Part shown: positions 1-7,476 of the stretch, piece after piece
Layout of the letters: the number at the start of each line of letters is the position of its first letter
Numbering within the stretch: the first letter of the stretch is position 1
NCBI GenBank assembly: GCA_009786775.1
Contig: WQRL01000027.1
Coordinates: forward strand, 1 to 11,153
Length of the DNA: 11,153 nt
DNA from: Oscillospiraceae bacterium
Lineage (GTDB): Bacteria > Bacillota > Clostridia > Oscillospirales > Oscillospiraceae
Direction: 5' to 3'
Position numbers and translations under genes: made by a program
Notes under the pieces: generated by a model
The model's input: the letters and a program-made list of their open reading frames with translations, nothing else
Told to the model about the DNA's origin: nothing
Databases searched by the model: none

Positions 1-92
1 GAAATTTCACCTGCTCCCGCTAATTTTGCTCCGCCATTCGCTTCCCCGCCTTGCACGGCTTACCCACTCCCCTCTGTCCACTGTTTCGTAAG

Positions 93-121
93 GCAGGTGT
101 GGCTTATGTATGAAAACTAGA
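93..121 (+). other. Duplicated start-site remnant encoding MYEN-stop
   Basis: The 12 bases gcttatgtatga at 102-113 recur exactly at 232-243, which is the start of the MNT gene. The preceding AGGT of its ribosome binding region is also shared, with two mismatches between it and the 12-mer. The upstream copy has a start codon at 107 but stops after four codons (MYEN), where the real gene reads MYDSN. It is either a relic of a lost paralogous start or a minimal upstream ORF. The duplication is seen directly; its meaning is inferred. Confidence 0.4.
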
Positions 122-129
122 CATTATGA

Positions 130-160
130 CTGACAAATCATTTTTGTTGTCATCTGTCAG
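130..160. promoter_or_regulatory. Possible operator: TGTCA/TGACA dyad
   Basis: CTGACA at 130-135 is the exact inverse of TGTCAG at 155-160. A further inverse pair, TGACAA (131-136) and TTGTCA (147-152), sits inside it, and TGTCA is directly repeated at 148-152 and 155-159. The spacing suits a dimeric regulator upstream of the MNT promoter. It could equally be a weak RNA hairpin or chance; no regulator is identified. Confidence 0.22.
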
Positions 161-212
161 GCATTGGGGTATACTTAGAGTGGAAATTTGGGCGACATTA
201 TTGTATTCAAAA

Positions 213-218
213 TATAAT
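213..218 (+). promoter_or_regulatory. Candidate -10 box for the MNT/HEPN pair
   Basis: A perfect TATAAT lies 18 bases before the start codon at 236. The -35 side is poor: GCGACA at 192-197 would give a short 15-base spacer, and ttgggc at 188-193 a long 19-base one. A transcript from here would have a leader of only about 12 bases, yet the ribosome binding site GGAGG (223-227) would just fit. It should be treated as a candidate only. Confidence 0.3.
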
Positions 219-235
219 AGCCGGAGGTATAGCTT

Positions 236-574
236 ATGTATGACTCCAATCAAATTAATGAGTTTGTTAGCTTGGTTGCCGAAGCTACCAACCCCGACAG
301 GATAATTCTATTTGGCTCTTATGCGTATGGAAACCCAAGTGATAATAGTGATTTGGATTTGCTTGTCATAAAAAACGGGAAAGAGTTAACACGCGACGAT
401 GAGGCGGATTTAGAAGTGGCGGTATATGACATGAGGAAACGCCGCCATCTAAAAACTAGATATGACGTATTTTTCAGAACGGATGAGCAGGTTGAGAAAT
501 CCCTGGAGGACGGTGGCGCATTTGTTGATGCAATTAAGAGAGGACGGTTAGTCTATGAACGTGCGCATCAATAA
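236..574 (+). CDS. MNT-type nucleotidyltransferase (antitoxin-like half of an MNT/HEPN pair)
   Basis: This is a 112-residue minimal nucleotidyltransferase of the polymerase-beta superfamily. The signature GSX10DXD is complete: G27-S28, then D39 and D41 in SDLDLLVI. A third acidic residue, D77 in RYDVFF, fits the third metal ligand. In characterised MntA/HepT systems such proteins transfer nucleotides to the HEPN partner and neutralise it. That family role is known; its operation here is inferred from the pairing. The start has GGAGG (223-227) eight bases upstream. The 3' end overlaps the HEPN gene by 20 bases, which implies translational coupling. The length is normal for stand-alone MNT proteins. 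An orphan tailoring nucleotidyltransferase is a less likely alternative. Confidence 0.88.
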   Translation: MYDSNQINEFVSLVAEATNPDRIILFGSYAYGNPSDNSDLDLLVIKNGKELTRDDEADLEVAVYDMRKRRHLKTRYDVFFRTDEQVEKSLEDGGAFVDAIKRGRLVYERAHQ

Positions 575-1016
575 GAATTCCGAGCTGTTTTTCAAGTCAC
601 TTGAGGATATATGGGCAGCAGAGCAGATTTGGTACGGAAGCCCTAATATCGCAGTTTGGCTGTGCACTCAAGCGGTAGAAAAGACGATGAAAGGATTTCT
701 TCATTTCCACAACATTAGTTATGACCACGGACATCAACTAAGACCACTGCTGGACAGCGTTGAAGAAATTGTTCTAGTATCCCCAGACTTCAAAAAGAAT
801 GTTATGTATCTTAACGTGTTCGGATCCGGTCTTAGGTATAAGAATATGACAAGTGACCCGACTCCCGAGGAAGCAAAACTTGCTATAGCGAGATCCATGT
901 ATGTTGTTGAGGAAATTAGTTCTCATGAAAGCGTGAAGAAATTCATGGATGAAGCAAAAGAAGTTCATGCAAAAATGTTGAAAATCAACAGGAAGGCAAC
1001 CCAAGACGGCGCGTAG
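555..1016 (+). CDS. HEPN-domain protein partnering the MNT nucleotidyltransferase
   Basis: This is a 153-residue, mostly alpha-helical protein with the hallmarks of the HEPN family that accompanies MNT genes. It has an aromatic-rich first helix with a WYGSPNIAVWLCTQAVEKTMKG core (about residues 26-47), then HGHQLRPLL (58-66). RYKNMTSDPTPEEA (94-107) corresponds to the usual RYPD...T.EEA region. No Arg is followed by His at the 4-6 residue spacing of the RX4-6H ribonuclease motif, so RNase toxicity by the usual mechanism is not supported. It may belong to the substrate-binding type of HEPN. The start overlaps the MNT gene by 20 bases, with a weak AGAGGA upstream. The C-terminal tail (about 120-153) is charged and lacks recognised motifs. 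Confidence 0.82.
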   Translation: MNVRINKNSELFFKSLEDIWAAEQIWYGSPNIAVWLCTQAVEKTMKGFLHFHNISYDHGHQLRPLLDSVEEIVLVSPDFKKNVMYLNVFGSGLRYKNMTSDPTPEEAKLAIARSMYVVEEISSHESVKKFMDEAKEVHAKMLKINRKATQDGA

Positions 1017-1046
1017 AGTATCACAGCTTATCTTTGGCATAAAGGC

Positions 1047-1076
1047 TTGACATTCTCAGGTGGAAAATGATATGTT
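1047..1076 (+). promoter_or_regulatory. Candidate sigma-A promoter of the hisIE unit
   Basis: A perfect TTGACA (1047-1052) is followed after 18 bases by TATGTT (1071-1076); a 17-base spacer giving ATATGT is also possible. It lies between the HEPN stop and hisIE, so the his genes need not depend on transcription from the toxin-antitoxin-like pair. No terminator or attenuator-like hairpin was seen between it and the start at 1104. Confidence 0.5.
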
Positions 1077-1103
1077 TTTGTTACATAGAGGGAGGGGTGT
1101 TCT

Positions 1104-1739
1104 ATGCTTAATATTTCTGAGCTTAAATTTGATAGCGACGGACTAATTCCCGCCGTTGTGGTGGATTGCCAGTCGGGGACTGTGCTTATGCTGGCTTACA
1201 TGAACTATGAGAGCTTGAGCATAAGCATTAATGAAGGACGTACTTGTTTTTGGTCGCGTTCGCGTCAGGAACTTTGGCGCAAGGGAGATTCTTCGGGGAA
1301 CGTGCAGCACATCGTGAGCATTCGGGCTGACTGCGACAGGGATGCGCTGGTTATTTCCGTGGATAAAGACGGGCCCGCTTGCCATACCGGCAGTGAGAGC
1401 TGCTTCTTTGAGCCTGTTTATGGCACCGATGCGGGAGTTTTCTCTCTGGATTCTTTGTATGAGGTTATCAGCGACCGCAAAACAAACCGCGCTGCTGGGT
1501 CTTACACCACTTATCTTTTTGAGAAGGGTATCGACAAGATTCTCAAGAAGGTAGGGGAGGAGTCCACCGAGGTCATTATAGCCGGTAAAGGCGGGGCCAG
1601 GAGCGAAGCTATTTATGAGATTTCTGACCTTATTTACCATGTCCTGGTTCTGATGGCGCAAATGGACATAAGTCCAGATGATGTCCGCAGGGAACTCGCT
1701 GCCAGGCATTTGGCCGGCGGCGGGGAGAGTGGGGCGTAA
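1104..1739 (+). CDS. hisIE: Bifunctional phosphoribosyl-AMP cyclohydrolase / phosphoribosyl-ATP pyrophosphatase
   Basis: This cytosolic enzyme catalyses the second and third steps of histidine synthesis. It removes pyrophosphate from phosphoribosyl-ATP and opens the purine ring of phosphoribosyl-AMP. The HisI domain (about 1-110) shows FWSRSRQELWRKGDSSGN (49-66), the metal-binding DCDRD (76-80) and ACHTG...C (92-100). The HisE domain (about 115-205) shows GSYTTYLFEKGIDKILKKVG (132-151), continuing into EESTEV with its acidic residues, and DLIYHVLVLM (175-184). The total of 211 residues is normal for the fused form. GGAGGGG (1091-1097) precedes the ATG by six bases. The stop overlaps the next start by one base (TAATG), so it is coupled to the histidinol phosphatase. 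No frameshift or missing catalytic motif is seen. Confidence 0.96.
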   Translation: MLNISELKFDSDGLIPAVVVDCQSGTVLMLAYMNYESLSISINEGRTCFWSRSRQELWRKGDSSGNVQHIVSIRADCDRDALVISVDKDGPACHTGSESCFFEPVYGTDAGVFSLDSLYEVISDRKTNRAAGSYTTYLFEKGIDKILKKVGEESTEVIIAGKGGARSEAIYEISDLIYHVLVLMAQMDISPDDVRRELAARHLAGGGESGA

Positions 1740-2554
1740 TGCTTGGTTTTCAAAATTTGCATACCCACACCACTTACTGCGACGGAACTCTGCCCCCTGA
1801 GGGGATGGTGAAGGCAGCGCTGGCGAAGGGTTGTTCTTCGCTGGGGTTTTCAGAGCATTCCCATGTGCCTTTTGATATTTATTACTCCATGGATGCCGCT
1901 GCGGCGGCGGAGTATATGTCCGAAGTCAGGGCTTTGCAGCTAAAGTATGAGGGAATTATTGAAATTTTCCTCGGGCTGGAGTTGGATTATTGCTCTGTAG
2001 ATGTTCCGGCAGGCCTGGATTACACCATCGGGACTCTGCATTATGTAGAGGTTGGGGGTGAGTTTAAGCCTGTCGATGCCGGACTGGATGCGCAAAAAGA
2101 GCTTGTTGCGACGTGCTTTGGCGGCGACTTTTATTCATTTGCCGAGGCTTATTACTCAGTTTTTGCAAAAATTGTCAAGAAGACCAAGGCCGATATTATC
2201 GGCCATTTCGATCTCGTGTCTAAGTTTAATATTGATGGGTCCTTGTTCGATGAGATGCACCCGCGTTATGTGGATGCTGCGCTTTTTGCCATGTCTGAAA
2301 TTTTGAAGGAGAGAAATCTTTTCGAGGTGAACACGGGGGCTATGTTCCGCTATAATAAGACCGTCCCTTATCCTTCGCCTTTTTTGTTAAAAGAGCTCAG
2401 GCAAAGGGGCGGCGAAGTTATTTTATCAAGCGACAGCCACGACGGGGATTCAATAGGGTTTATGTTCCCGCAGGTTTCGGAACTTTTGAGAAGCTGCGGG
2501 TTTAAGCACATTAAGAGGCTCACCGGAAATGGGTTTGTCAATGTGGATTTGTAA
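1739..2554 (+). CDS. hisK: Histidinol-phosphatase, PHP family
   Basis: This is a 271-residue PHP-superfamily phosphoesterase that would hydrolyse histidinol phosphate to histidinol, the penultimate part of the pathway. It is the HisK/HisJ type of Gram-positives rather than the HAD type fused to HisB. Metal ligands are visible in order: HTH (8-10) with D15, E39-H40-S-H42, E81 in GLELDY, H101 in GTLHYV, H156-F-D158 in IIGHFD, and the C-terminal SSDSHDGDSIG. The ATG lies inside the TAATG overlap with hisIE, so reinitiation from hisIE translation is likely; the end of hisIE (GGCGGGGAG) supplies a purine-rich stretch. PHP phosphatases can have other substrates, but the coupling to hisIE makes the histidine role very likely. 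Confidence 0.93.
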   Translation: MLGFQNLHTHTTYCDGTLPPEGMVKAALAKGCSSLGFSEHSHVPFDIYYSMDAAAAAEYMSEVRALQLKYEGIIEIFLGLELDYCSVDVPAGLDYTIGTLHYVEVGGEFKPVDAGLDAQKELVATCFGGDFYSFAEAYYSVFAKIVKKTKADIIGHFDLVSKFNIDGSLFDEMHPRYVDAALFAMSEILKERNLFEVNTGAMFRYNKTVPYPSPFLLKELRQRGGEVILSSDSHDGDSIGFMFPQVSELLRSCGFKHIKRLTGNGFVNVDL

Positions 2555-2574
2555 GGTTGTAAGTACTGTCATTT

Positions 2575-2591
2575 GGAGGTAATGTGTTTTG
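2575..2591 (+). promoter_or_regulatory. Ribosome binding site fixing a TTG start for glnN
   Basis: GGAGGT at 2575-2580 stands eight bases before TTG (2589-2591). The nearby ATG at 2582 is out of frame. Only the TTG gives the family's usual N-terminus ([13 protein letters not shown]) with good spacing. Confidence 0.7.
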
Positions 2592-4682
2592 ATTAATCCC
2601 AGCAATACGTTTGGGTCCATGGTTTTTAGCGATTATGTTATGAAGCAAAGGCTGCCGCACGATATTTATGATGCTCTGCAAAAGACTATTCAGGACGGGA
2701 GCCGTCTTAATGTCAGAGTCGCCACTGTGGTTGCGGGGGCGATGAAGGACTGGGCTATTGAGCGCGGAGCGACTCATTTCACCCACTGGTTCCAGCCTAT
2801 GACGGGGATTACTGCGGAGAAACATGATAGTTTTCTGTCGCCCACAGGTGATGGCCGGGCGATTATGGAGTTTTCGGGGCGGGAACTTGCCCACGGCGAA
2901 ACGGATGCTTCAAGCCTGCCTTCGGGCGGGCTGCGGGCCACTTTTGAGGCGCGGGGCTACACCGCCTGGGATCCCACATCCTATGCCTTTGTCCGAGGCT
3001 GCACACTGTATATCCCCACCGCATTCTGCTCTTATGGCGGGGAAGCCCTGGATGAGAAAACTCCCATTTTGCGTTCCATGCAGGCGCTTAATAAGCAGGC
3101 TCTGCGGATTCTCAGGCTCTTGGGCAATACCGATGTAACTTCTGTTAAGCCCATGGCGGGCGCAGAGCAGGAGTATTTTTTGATTGATAAGGCCATGTAC
3201 GAAAAGCGCAAGGATTTCATGTACACCGGGCGCACTCTTTTCGGTGCTAAGTCACCGAAAGGCCAGGAGCTCAACGACCAGTATTACGGGGCGATAAAGC
3301 CCCGTGTTTCAGCATATATGAAGGCTCTCAACGAAGAGCTCTGGAAGCTCGGCGTGCCTGTCAAAACAGAGCATAATGAGTCCGCCCCCGCTCAGCACGA
3401 ACTGGCGGCTATTTATTCCACCACAAATATCGCCACTGACCACAATCAGCTCATCATGGAGATTATGCAGAGCATCGCCAAGGAGCACGGGATGATTTGC
3501 ACGCTTCATGAGAAGCCCTTTGACGGCATCAATGGCAGCGGCAAGCACAACAACTGGTCTTTGGCTACAGGTTCTGGAATTAATCTTCTTGACCCCGGTG
3601 CCACGCCCCACGAGAATGCCCAGTTTCTGCTCTTCTTCGTTGCTGTTATAAAGGCCGTGGACGACTATCAGGATTTGCTTAGAATTTCTTCGGCCAGTGC
3701 CGGCAATGATTGCCGCCTCGGTGGGCACGAAGCTCCCCCGGCTGTCATGTCGGTCTATATAGGCGATGAGCTCTATGACATTCTAAACTCCATAGAGTGC
3801 GATTTTCAGTACACTGGCGGCGAAAAAGAAATGATGAAAATTGGGGCCTCCGTCATACCGAGCATTCCAAAGGACACCAATGACCGCAACAGGACTTCGC
3901 CCTTTGCATTTACCGGAAACAAGTTTGAGTTCCGCATGGTCGGCTCCAACATGTCCATCGCCAAGGCAAATATAGTTATAAACACCGCCGTGGCAGAGTC
4001 CTTGCGCCAGTTCGCCGATGAGCTTGAGGCCGCCTCCGACTTAGACACAGCGCTCCCCGCGCTAATTAAAAACGTAATCAAAAATCACAAGCGGATTATA
4101 TTCAACGGCAACGGATATGACGAAGATTGGCTTAAAGAGGCTCAGTCCCGCGGCCTTCTCAATTTACCCACCACCCCCGACGCCCTGCCGCTTATGATCC
4201 ACGACAAAAACACCGCTCTTTACGAGCGGCATAATGTATTTTCAAAGGCGGAAGTGCTCTCACGGTATGAAATAGGGCTTGAGAACTATTGCACGCTCTG
4301 TAACATCGAAGCTGTGACAATGTATAAGCTGGTTAAGAAAAACATCCTCTATACCGCCGCCGAATGTGCAGGTGAACTGAGCCGGGCTGCGCTGGACAAG
4401 AGGGCATTTCTTCCGAAAGTCAGTTGCACATACGAAACGGAAACAGTGACGAGGCTTTCTGAGATAACCGAAGGGCTGCACCGGAAGGCATCAGAGCTGT
4501 TTGATGCCCTCTGCTGTGCTGAAGATGCAAGTGACAAGTTGGAGCGGGCGTTTGTATTTAAGGATGCCGTGCTTCCGAAGATGTCGGAACTTCGTGAGCT
4601 CACTGATGAGCTGGAGCTTCTTGTCGCCCGCAAGCACTGGCCGTTTCCGACTTATGGGGATTTGCTTTTTAGCGTCAGGTAA
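2589..4682 (+). CDS. glnN: Glutamine synthetase, type III
   Basis: This enzyme makes glutamine from glutamate, ammonia and ATP in the cytosol. It is the large dodecameric GSIII class and its 697 residues match that class. GSIII-type signatures are the N-terminal [20 protein letters not shown] (63-82), [11 protein letters not shown] (190-200, glutamate and metal ligands), [15 protein letters not shown] (259-273), NGSGKHNNW (315-323, catalytic His region) and a region rich in conserved residues around DYQDLLR and [10 protein letters not shown] (359-385). The start is TTG with a strong ribosome binding site. It begins 34 bases after the histidinol phosphatase stop with no terminator between, so co-transcription is possible. 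Glutamine is the nitrogen donor for imidazole-ring formation by HisH/HisF, which gives the arrangement metabolic sense. That link is an inference. Confidence 0.97.
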   Translation: MINPSNTFGSMVFSDYVMKQRLPHDIYDALQKTIQDGSRLNVRVATVVAGAMKDWAIERGATHFTHWFQPMTGITAEKHDSFLSPTGDGRAIMEFSGRELAHGETDASSLPSGGLRATFEARGYTAWDPTSYAFVRGCTLYIPTAFCSYGGEALDEKTPILRSMQALNKQALRILRLLGNTDVTSVKPMAGAEQEYFLIDKAMYEKRKDFMYTGRTLFGAKSPKGQELNDQYYGAIKPRVSAYMKALNEELWKLGVPVKTEHNESAPAQHELAAIYSTTNIATDHNQLIMEIMQSIAKEHGMICTLHEKPFDGINGSGKHNNWSLATGSGINLLDPGATPHENAQFLLFFVAVIKAVDDYQDLLRISSASAGNDCRLGGHEAPPAVMSVYIGDELYDILNSIECDFQYTGGEKEMMKIGASVIPSIPKDTNDRNRTSPFAFTGNKFEFRMVGSNMSIAKANIVINTAVAESLRQFADELEAASDLDTALPALIKNVIKNHKRIIFNGNGYDEDWLKEAQSRGLLNLPTTPDALPLMIHDKNTALYERHNVFSKAEVLSRYEIGLENYCTLCNIEAVTMYKLVKKNILYTAAECAGELSRAALDKRAFLPKVSCTYETETVTRLSEITEGLHRKASELFDALCCAEDASDKLERAFVFKDAVLPKMSELRELTDELELLVARKHWPFPTYGDLLFSVR

Positions 4683-4707
4683 GGATCTGTTCAGTAATAC
4701 TGTCGAT

Positions 4708-4732
4708 AACAGGCTCCACTGCGGAGCCTGTT
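4708..4732. terminator. Perfect 10-bp stem-loop between convergent genes
   Basis: AACAGGCTCC (4708-4717) and GGAGCCTGTT (4723-4732) are exact inverse complements around a five-base loop. The hairpin lies 26 bases after the glnN stop and 33 bases before the end of the oppositely oriented diguanylate cyclase gene, so it could end or protect transcripts of both. No U-run follows in either direction, so intrinsic termination is unproven; 3'-end protection is another option. Confidence 0.5.
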
Positions 4733-4764
4733 GCAGTTCGTCACCCGTTACAGCTACAATTTCA

Positions 4765-7392
4765 TTAAAACTCCACAACCCTGTTCCGCCCGGAATTCTT
4801 CGCGTGGTACAGGGCTTTGTCGGCGTTCCCGATTAGTTCAAGCAGAGATATCCCACCGTCCGATTTTGATGCAACGCCCAGGGATATGGTCACTTCCAAC
4901 TCGTAGTCCGCCGTGACAAACTTGGTGGCCTCGATGGTTTTTCTCAAACGCTCCGCCATGCCCATTGCATTGCTGACACTGGTTTTTGGCAGGGAAACTA
5001 TAAATTCCTCACCTCCGTACCTTGCAACCAGCGACTCACGTTTTACGGCATGAATCATTCTGCCGACTAGGATTTTCAGCACTTCATCGCCTACGGGGTG
5101 CCCATATGTATCGTTTATTACCTTGAAGTGATCCACGTCCACCATGATTAAAGAGTAGTCCATCCCTTTTTCCACGCATTCACGAAGCTGCTTCTCCGCC
5201 TCGTCAAGCAGGTAGCGCCTGTTGCGCGCACCTGTGAGCGGGTCGGTAAATGCGGCTTTTTCCAGTTGCTGCACCATCTCGACAACCTTGTTAATTTCCC
5301 GCAGGTCGCGGATATAGGCTATAACCAAATCCCTGCCGTCCATTGTAAGCCTCTCAAGGGTCAGTTCACAGGGAATCTGCGTTTCTCCGCCTAAGGTCTG
5401 GTGCATCCACTCGAAGTTAGCTCTGCCCGAACTTAGGCTAATGCGGAGCTTCTCGTACATTTTTTCCCGAGAAAGCCTGCCGTCAGGCTGGTATTTGGGG
5501 GATAGCTCAAAGAATTTTTCAATATATTCATTTGCATCTCCGAGATTAAACAAGGCTACCCCTGCATCGTTTACTTCGAGTATGTTAAAGTTCTCGTCAA
5601 TAATAGAGCAGGCGAGCGGCGAAGAGTTGAGCATGGCCTGTAGCCTCTGTTGGGCGATGCGCTCTGTTTCCTTATATTTGTAGAAATCACGCAGGTCCCG
5701 GGTATAGGCAATTAAGAGTTTTTCGCCGGCAAGGTTTATGCTCATGATGGTTTCTTCGCAGGGGATTGGCTCCCCGCTGCTTGTTTTGTAAGTCCACTCA
5801 AATTTGCTGTACCCTTTGGCCATAGCTTCCTTGAGCACGTCTACCGCATATGTCCGCGACGGGATGCCGTTGGGCTGAAATTCGGGAGAAAAGGCAAAGT
5901 AGTCATCCACATATTCCTGCTTGTCGCGTATCTCAAAAAGGCGCTCTGCTTCTTGGTTAGTTTCAACAGCCTCGCTATCTTCATTAAAAATTGTGACGAG
6001 CAGGGGGGATGAGTCGAGCATGGCCTGTAGCCTCTGCCGGGCAATCTGCTCCGTTTCCTTATATTTGTATAAAGCACGCAAATCGCTTACAAATGCAATT
6101 ATATTTTCCTCGCCGCGCCAGTTAACACGTGTAAGAGAAACTTCTGTCGGGACAGGTGTGCCGTCGAGCTTGCAGTGCAGCCATTCAAATTTGACGTACC
6201 CTGTTTCAAATGCCATATTTATATAATACTGGGCTTTCTCCGTTGAGCTTCTGCCATCGGGCTGAAATTCCGGAGAGAGATCGAAGAACTTCTGCATATA
6301 TTCTTCCTTGCTGCTCAGTTCAAACAGCCTCGCCGCCGCTTCGTTACATTCTACAATCCGGAAGTCCCTGTCCCGAAAATTGGAAACGAGGGGCATGTTG
6401 TCAATTATTATGCGCAGCCTTTCCTCTGTAACGCGGCTTTCTTCCATATCTCTTGTCAGCACAGTCATAAAGAACATTGTAAGGAGCAAAAGCGCAACTA
6501 CCACGGCACCCGAGACCATCATTATTACCACGAGGTAATTGGAAACAGGGGTCATCACCGCGGCAATGGGCAGCACGGCAGCCAGAGTCCACCCTGTGGC
6601 GCTGAGCCCAAAGCTCATAAGGTATGACGGTCCGAGAATGTGGTCGTCAAATTCAGGGATTTCTCCATGCACATGCTGCGATATATTTTCTCTCAAAAAT
6701 TCCCCGTTGGGTATGTCCTGCAAATAGACATTTCTGCCGGAATTTAATACTAATTCAAGCTGAGGATGTGAAATTACTTCGCCATTGGGCCCGATTAAAA
6801 TGAGATAGCCTCCGTCGGCGAGGCGGTGCTCGTTAACCATTTCTATTATATGTTCCAGCTCTATGATGATGCCTACCACGGCTTCAAAGCCGTCAAGGTC
6901 CGGAACCCATTTGCATATAAATGTGACAAGCCCCGGCCCTACAATTGCCGACTGGTGGGGTACTGTAGTAACCAGTTCCCCACGGGCAGTTTCCGCCTCA
7001 ATGTACCATGGGCGCATTGTGGCAATCCAGTCCTCATCAGGCACCCAGCCGGTGCCCGTTATTACACTGCCATCATCAAAGCCGGTGATTACCTCCGAGA
7101 GAAAGTCATATTCGTCAAGGAACATTTTCGCTACCGGCTCTATGTACCCCATACCAAGCCCCACCCAGAGCCGTGACAGGTTTTCGACTATGCCATGGGC
7201 CAGTTCAAACCAGTTGTCCACCTCATGGGCGATTACGCGGACATTGCTGTATGTGACCCCGACGACATTGTCGTATATTATCGTTCTAAAGGTTGTGTTT
7301 ACTACTATGTATACGATTATTAGGCCTATTATTGAAAGTGATGTAATACTCAAGACTAATTTGCGCGTAAAATTTGGTCTTAGTTTATGCAC
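4765..7392 (-). CDS. Membrane-bound diguanylate cyclase: dCache, three PAS domains, GGDEF
   Basis: This is an 875-residue sensory enzyme predicted to make cyclic di-GMP. A transmembrane helix (about 12-33) leads into an extracytoplasmic double-Cache-like domain (about 40-280; RPWYIEA at 127-133 resembles part of ligand-binding dCache motifs). A second helix follows (about 286-312). Three cytoplasmic PAS domains come next (about 325-440, 454-571, 583-700), then a GGDEF domain (about 715-875) with VDVDHFK (751-757) and an intact GGEEF (793-797). The site where an inhibitory RxxD would lie reads KRES (784-787), so classical product inhibition is not supported. No EAL or HD-GYP domain is present. 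The start is GTG (7392-7390) with GGGGGAG upstream. It lies 84 bases after the kinase gene on the same strand. The external ligand cannot be told. Confidence 0.93.
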   Translation of the reverse strand: MHKLRPNFTRKLVLSITSLSIIGLIIVYIVVNTTFRTIIYDNVVGVTYSNVRVIAHEVDNWFELAHGIVENLSRLWVGLGMGYIEPVAKMFLDEYDFLSEVITGFDDGSVITGTGWVPDEDWIATMRPWYIEAETARGELVTTVPHQSAIVGPGLVTFICKWVPDLDGFEAVVGIIIELEHIIEMVNEHRLADGGYLILIGPNGEVISHPQLELVLNSGRNVYLQDIPNGEFLRENISQHVHGEIPEFDDHILGPSYLMSFGLSATGWTLAAVLPIAAVMTPVSNYLVVIMMVSGAVVVALLLLTMFFMTVLTRDMEESRVTEERLRIIIDNMPLVSNFRDRDFRIVECNEAAARLFELSSKEEYMQKFFDLSPEFQPDGRSSTEKAQYYINMAFETGYVKFEWLHCKLDGTPVPTEVSLTRVNWRGEENIIAFVSDLRALYKYKETEQIARQRLQAMLDSSPLLVTIFNEDSEAVETNQEAERLFEIRDKQEYVDDYFAFSPEFQPNGIPSRTYAVDVLKEAMAKGYSKFEWTYKTSSGEPIPCEETIMSINLAGEKLLIAYTRDLRDFYKYKETERIAQQRLQAMLNSSPLACSIIDENFNILEVNDAGVALFNLGDANEYIEKFFELSPKYQPDGRLSREKMYEKLRISLSSGRANFEWMHQTLGGETQIPCELTLERLTMDGRDLVIAYIRDLREINKVVEMVQQLEKAAFTDPLTGARNRRYLLDEAEKQLRECVEKGMDYSLIMVDVDHFKVINDTYGHPVGDEVLKILVGRMIHAVKRESLVARYGGEEFIVSLPKTSVSNAMGMAERLRKTIEATKFVTADYELEVTISLGVASKSDGGISLLELIGNADKALYHAKNSGRNRVVEF
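5629..6069 (-). repeat. Direct repeats marking duplicated PAS domains
   Basis: A 21-base word (5629-5649) recurs exactly at 6016-6036, and a 17-base word (5666-5682) recurs exactly at 6053-6069, at identical spacing. They encode the linker and domain start YKYKETE.IA.QRLQAML.SSPL before PAS 2 and PAS 3. The offset of 387 bases (129 codons) equals one PAS unit, so this is a within-gene duplication. The first PAS is more diverged but has the same layout (SPEFQPDG also occurs there). Confidence 0.85.
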
Positions 7393-7476
7393 TTGTTTTT
7401 CTCCCCCGCTATCAGTCGTGTGCTGCCAGCCTGCGCGGCTGCATCATCAGTAAGTGGCGTCAAGATTATCCCCTTA

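Larger units (their letters stand above)
1..235. other. Non-coding left edge upstream of the MNT/HEPN pair
   Basis: No open frame with a ribosome binding site and coding character is visible on either strand. The first 100 bases are pyrimidine-rich on the plus strand. They contain a stretch (57-90) similar to 10974-10998 near the right edge, which suggests part of a dispersed repeat. The second half holds a dyad of TGTCA half-sites (130-160), a duplicated start-site remnant (around 91-119) and a -10-like box (213-218), so it probably includes the promoter region of the gene at 236. Confidence 0.5.

Noticed and set aside
774..1040. 88-codon frame antisense to the HEPN gene
   Set aside because: It is embedded in the HEPN gene with no ribosome binding site or recognised domain.
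1143..1709. 188-codon frame antisense to hisIE
   Set aside because: It lies wholly inside hisIE, has no recognisable domain, and arises from the codon structure of the real gene.
6863..7453. 196-codon plus-strand frame antisense to the Cache part of the cyclase gene
   Set aside because: Ser/Thr/Pro-rich shadow translation with no family features; the minus-strand protein is unambiguous.
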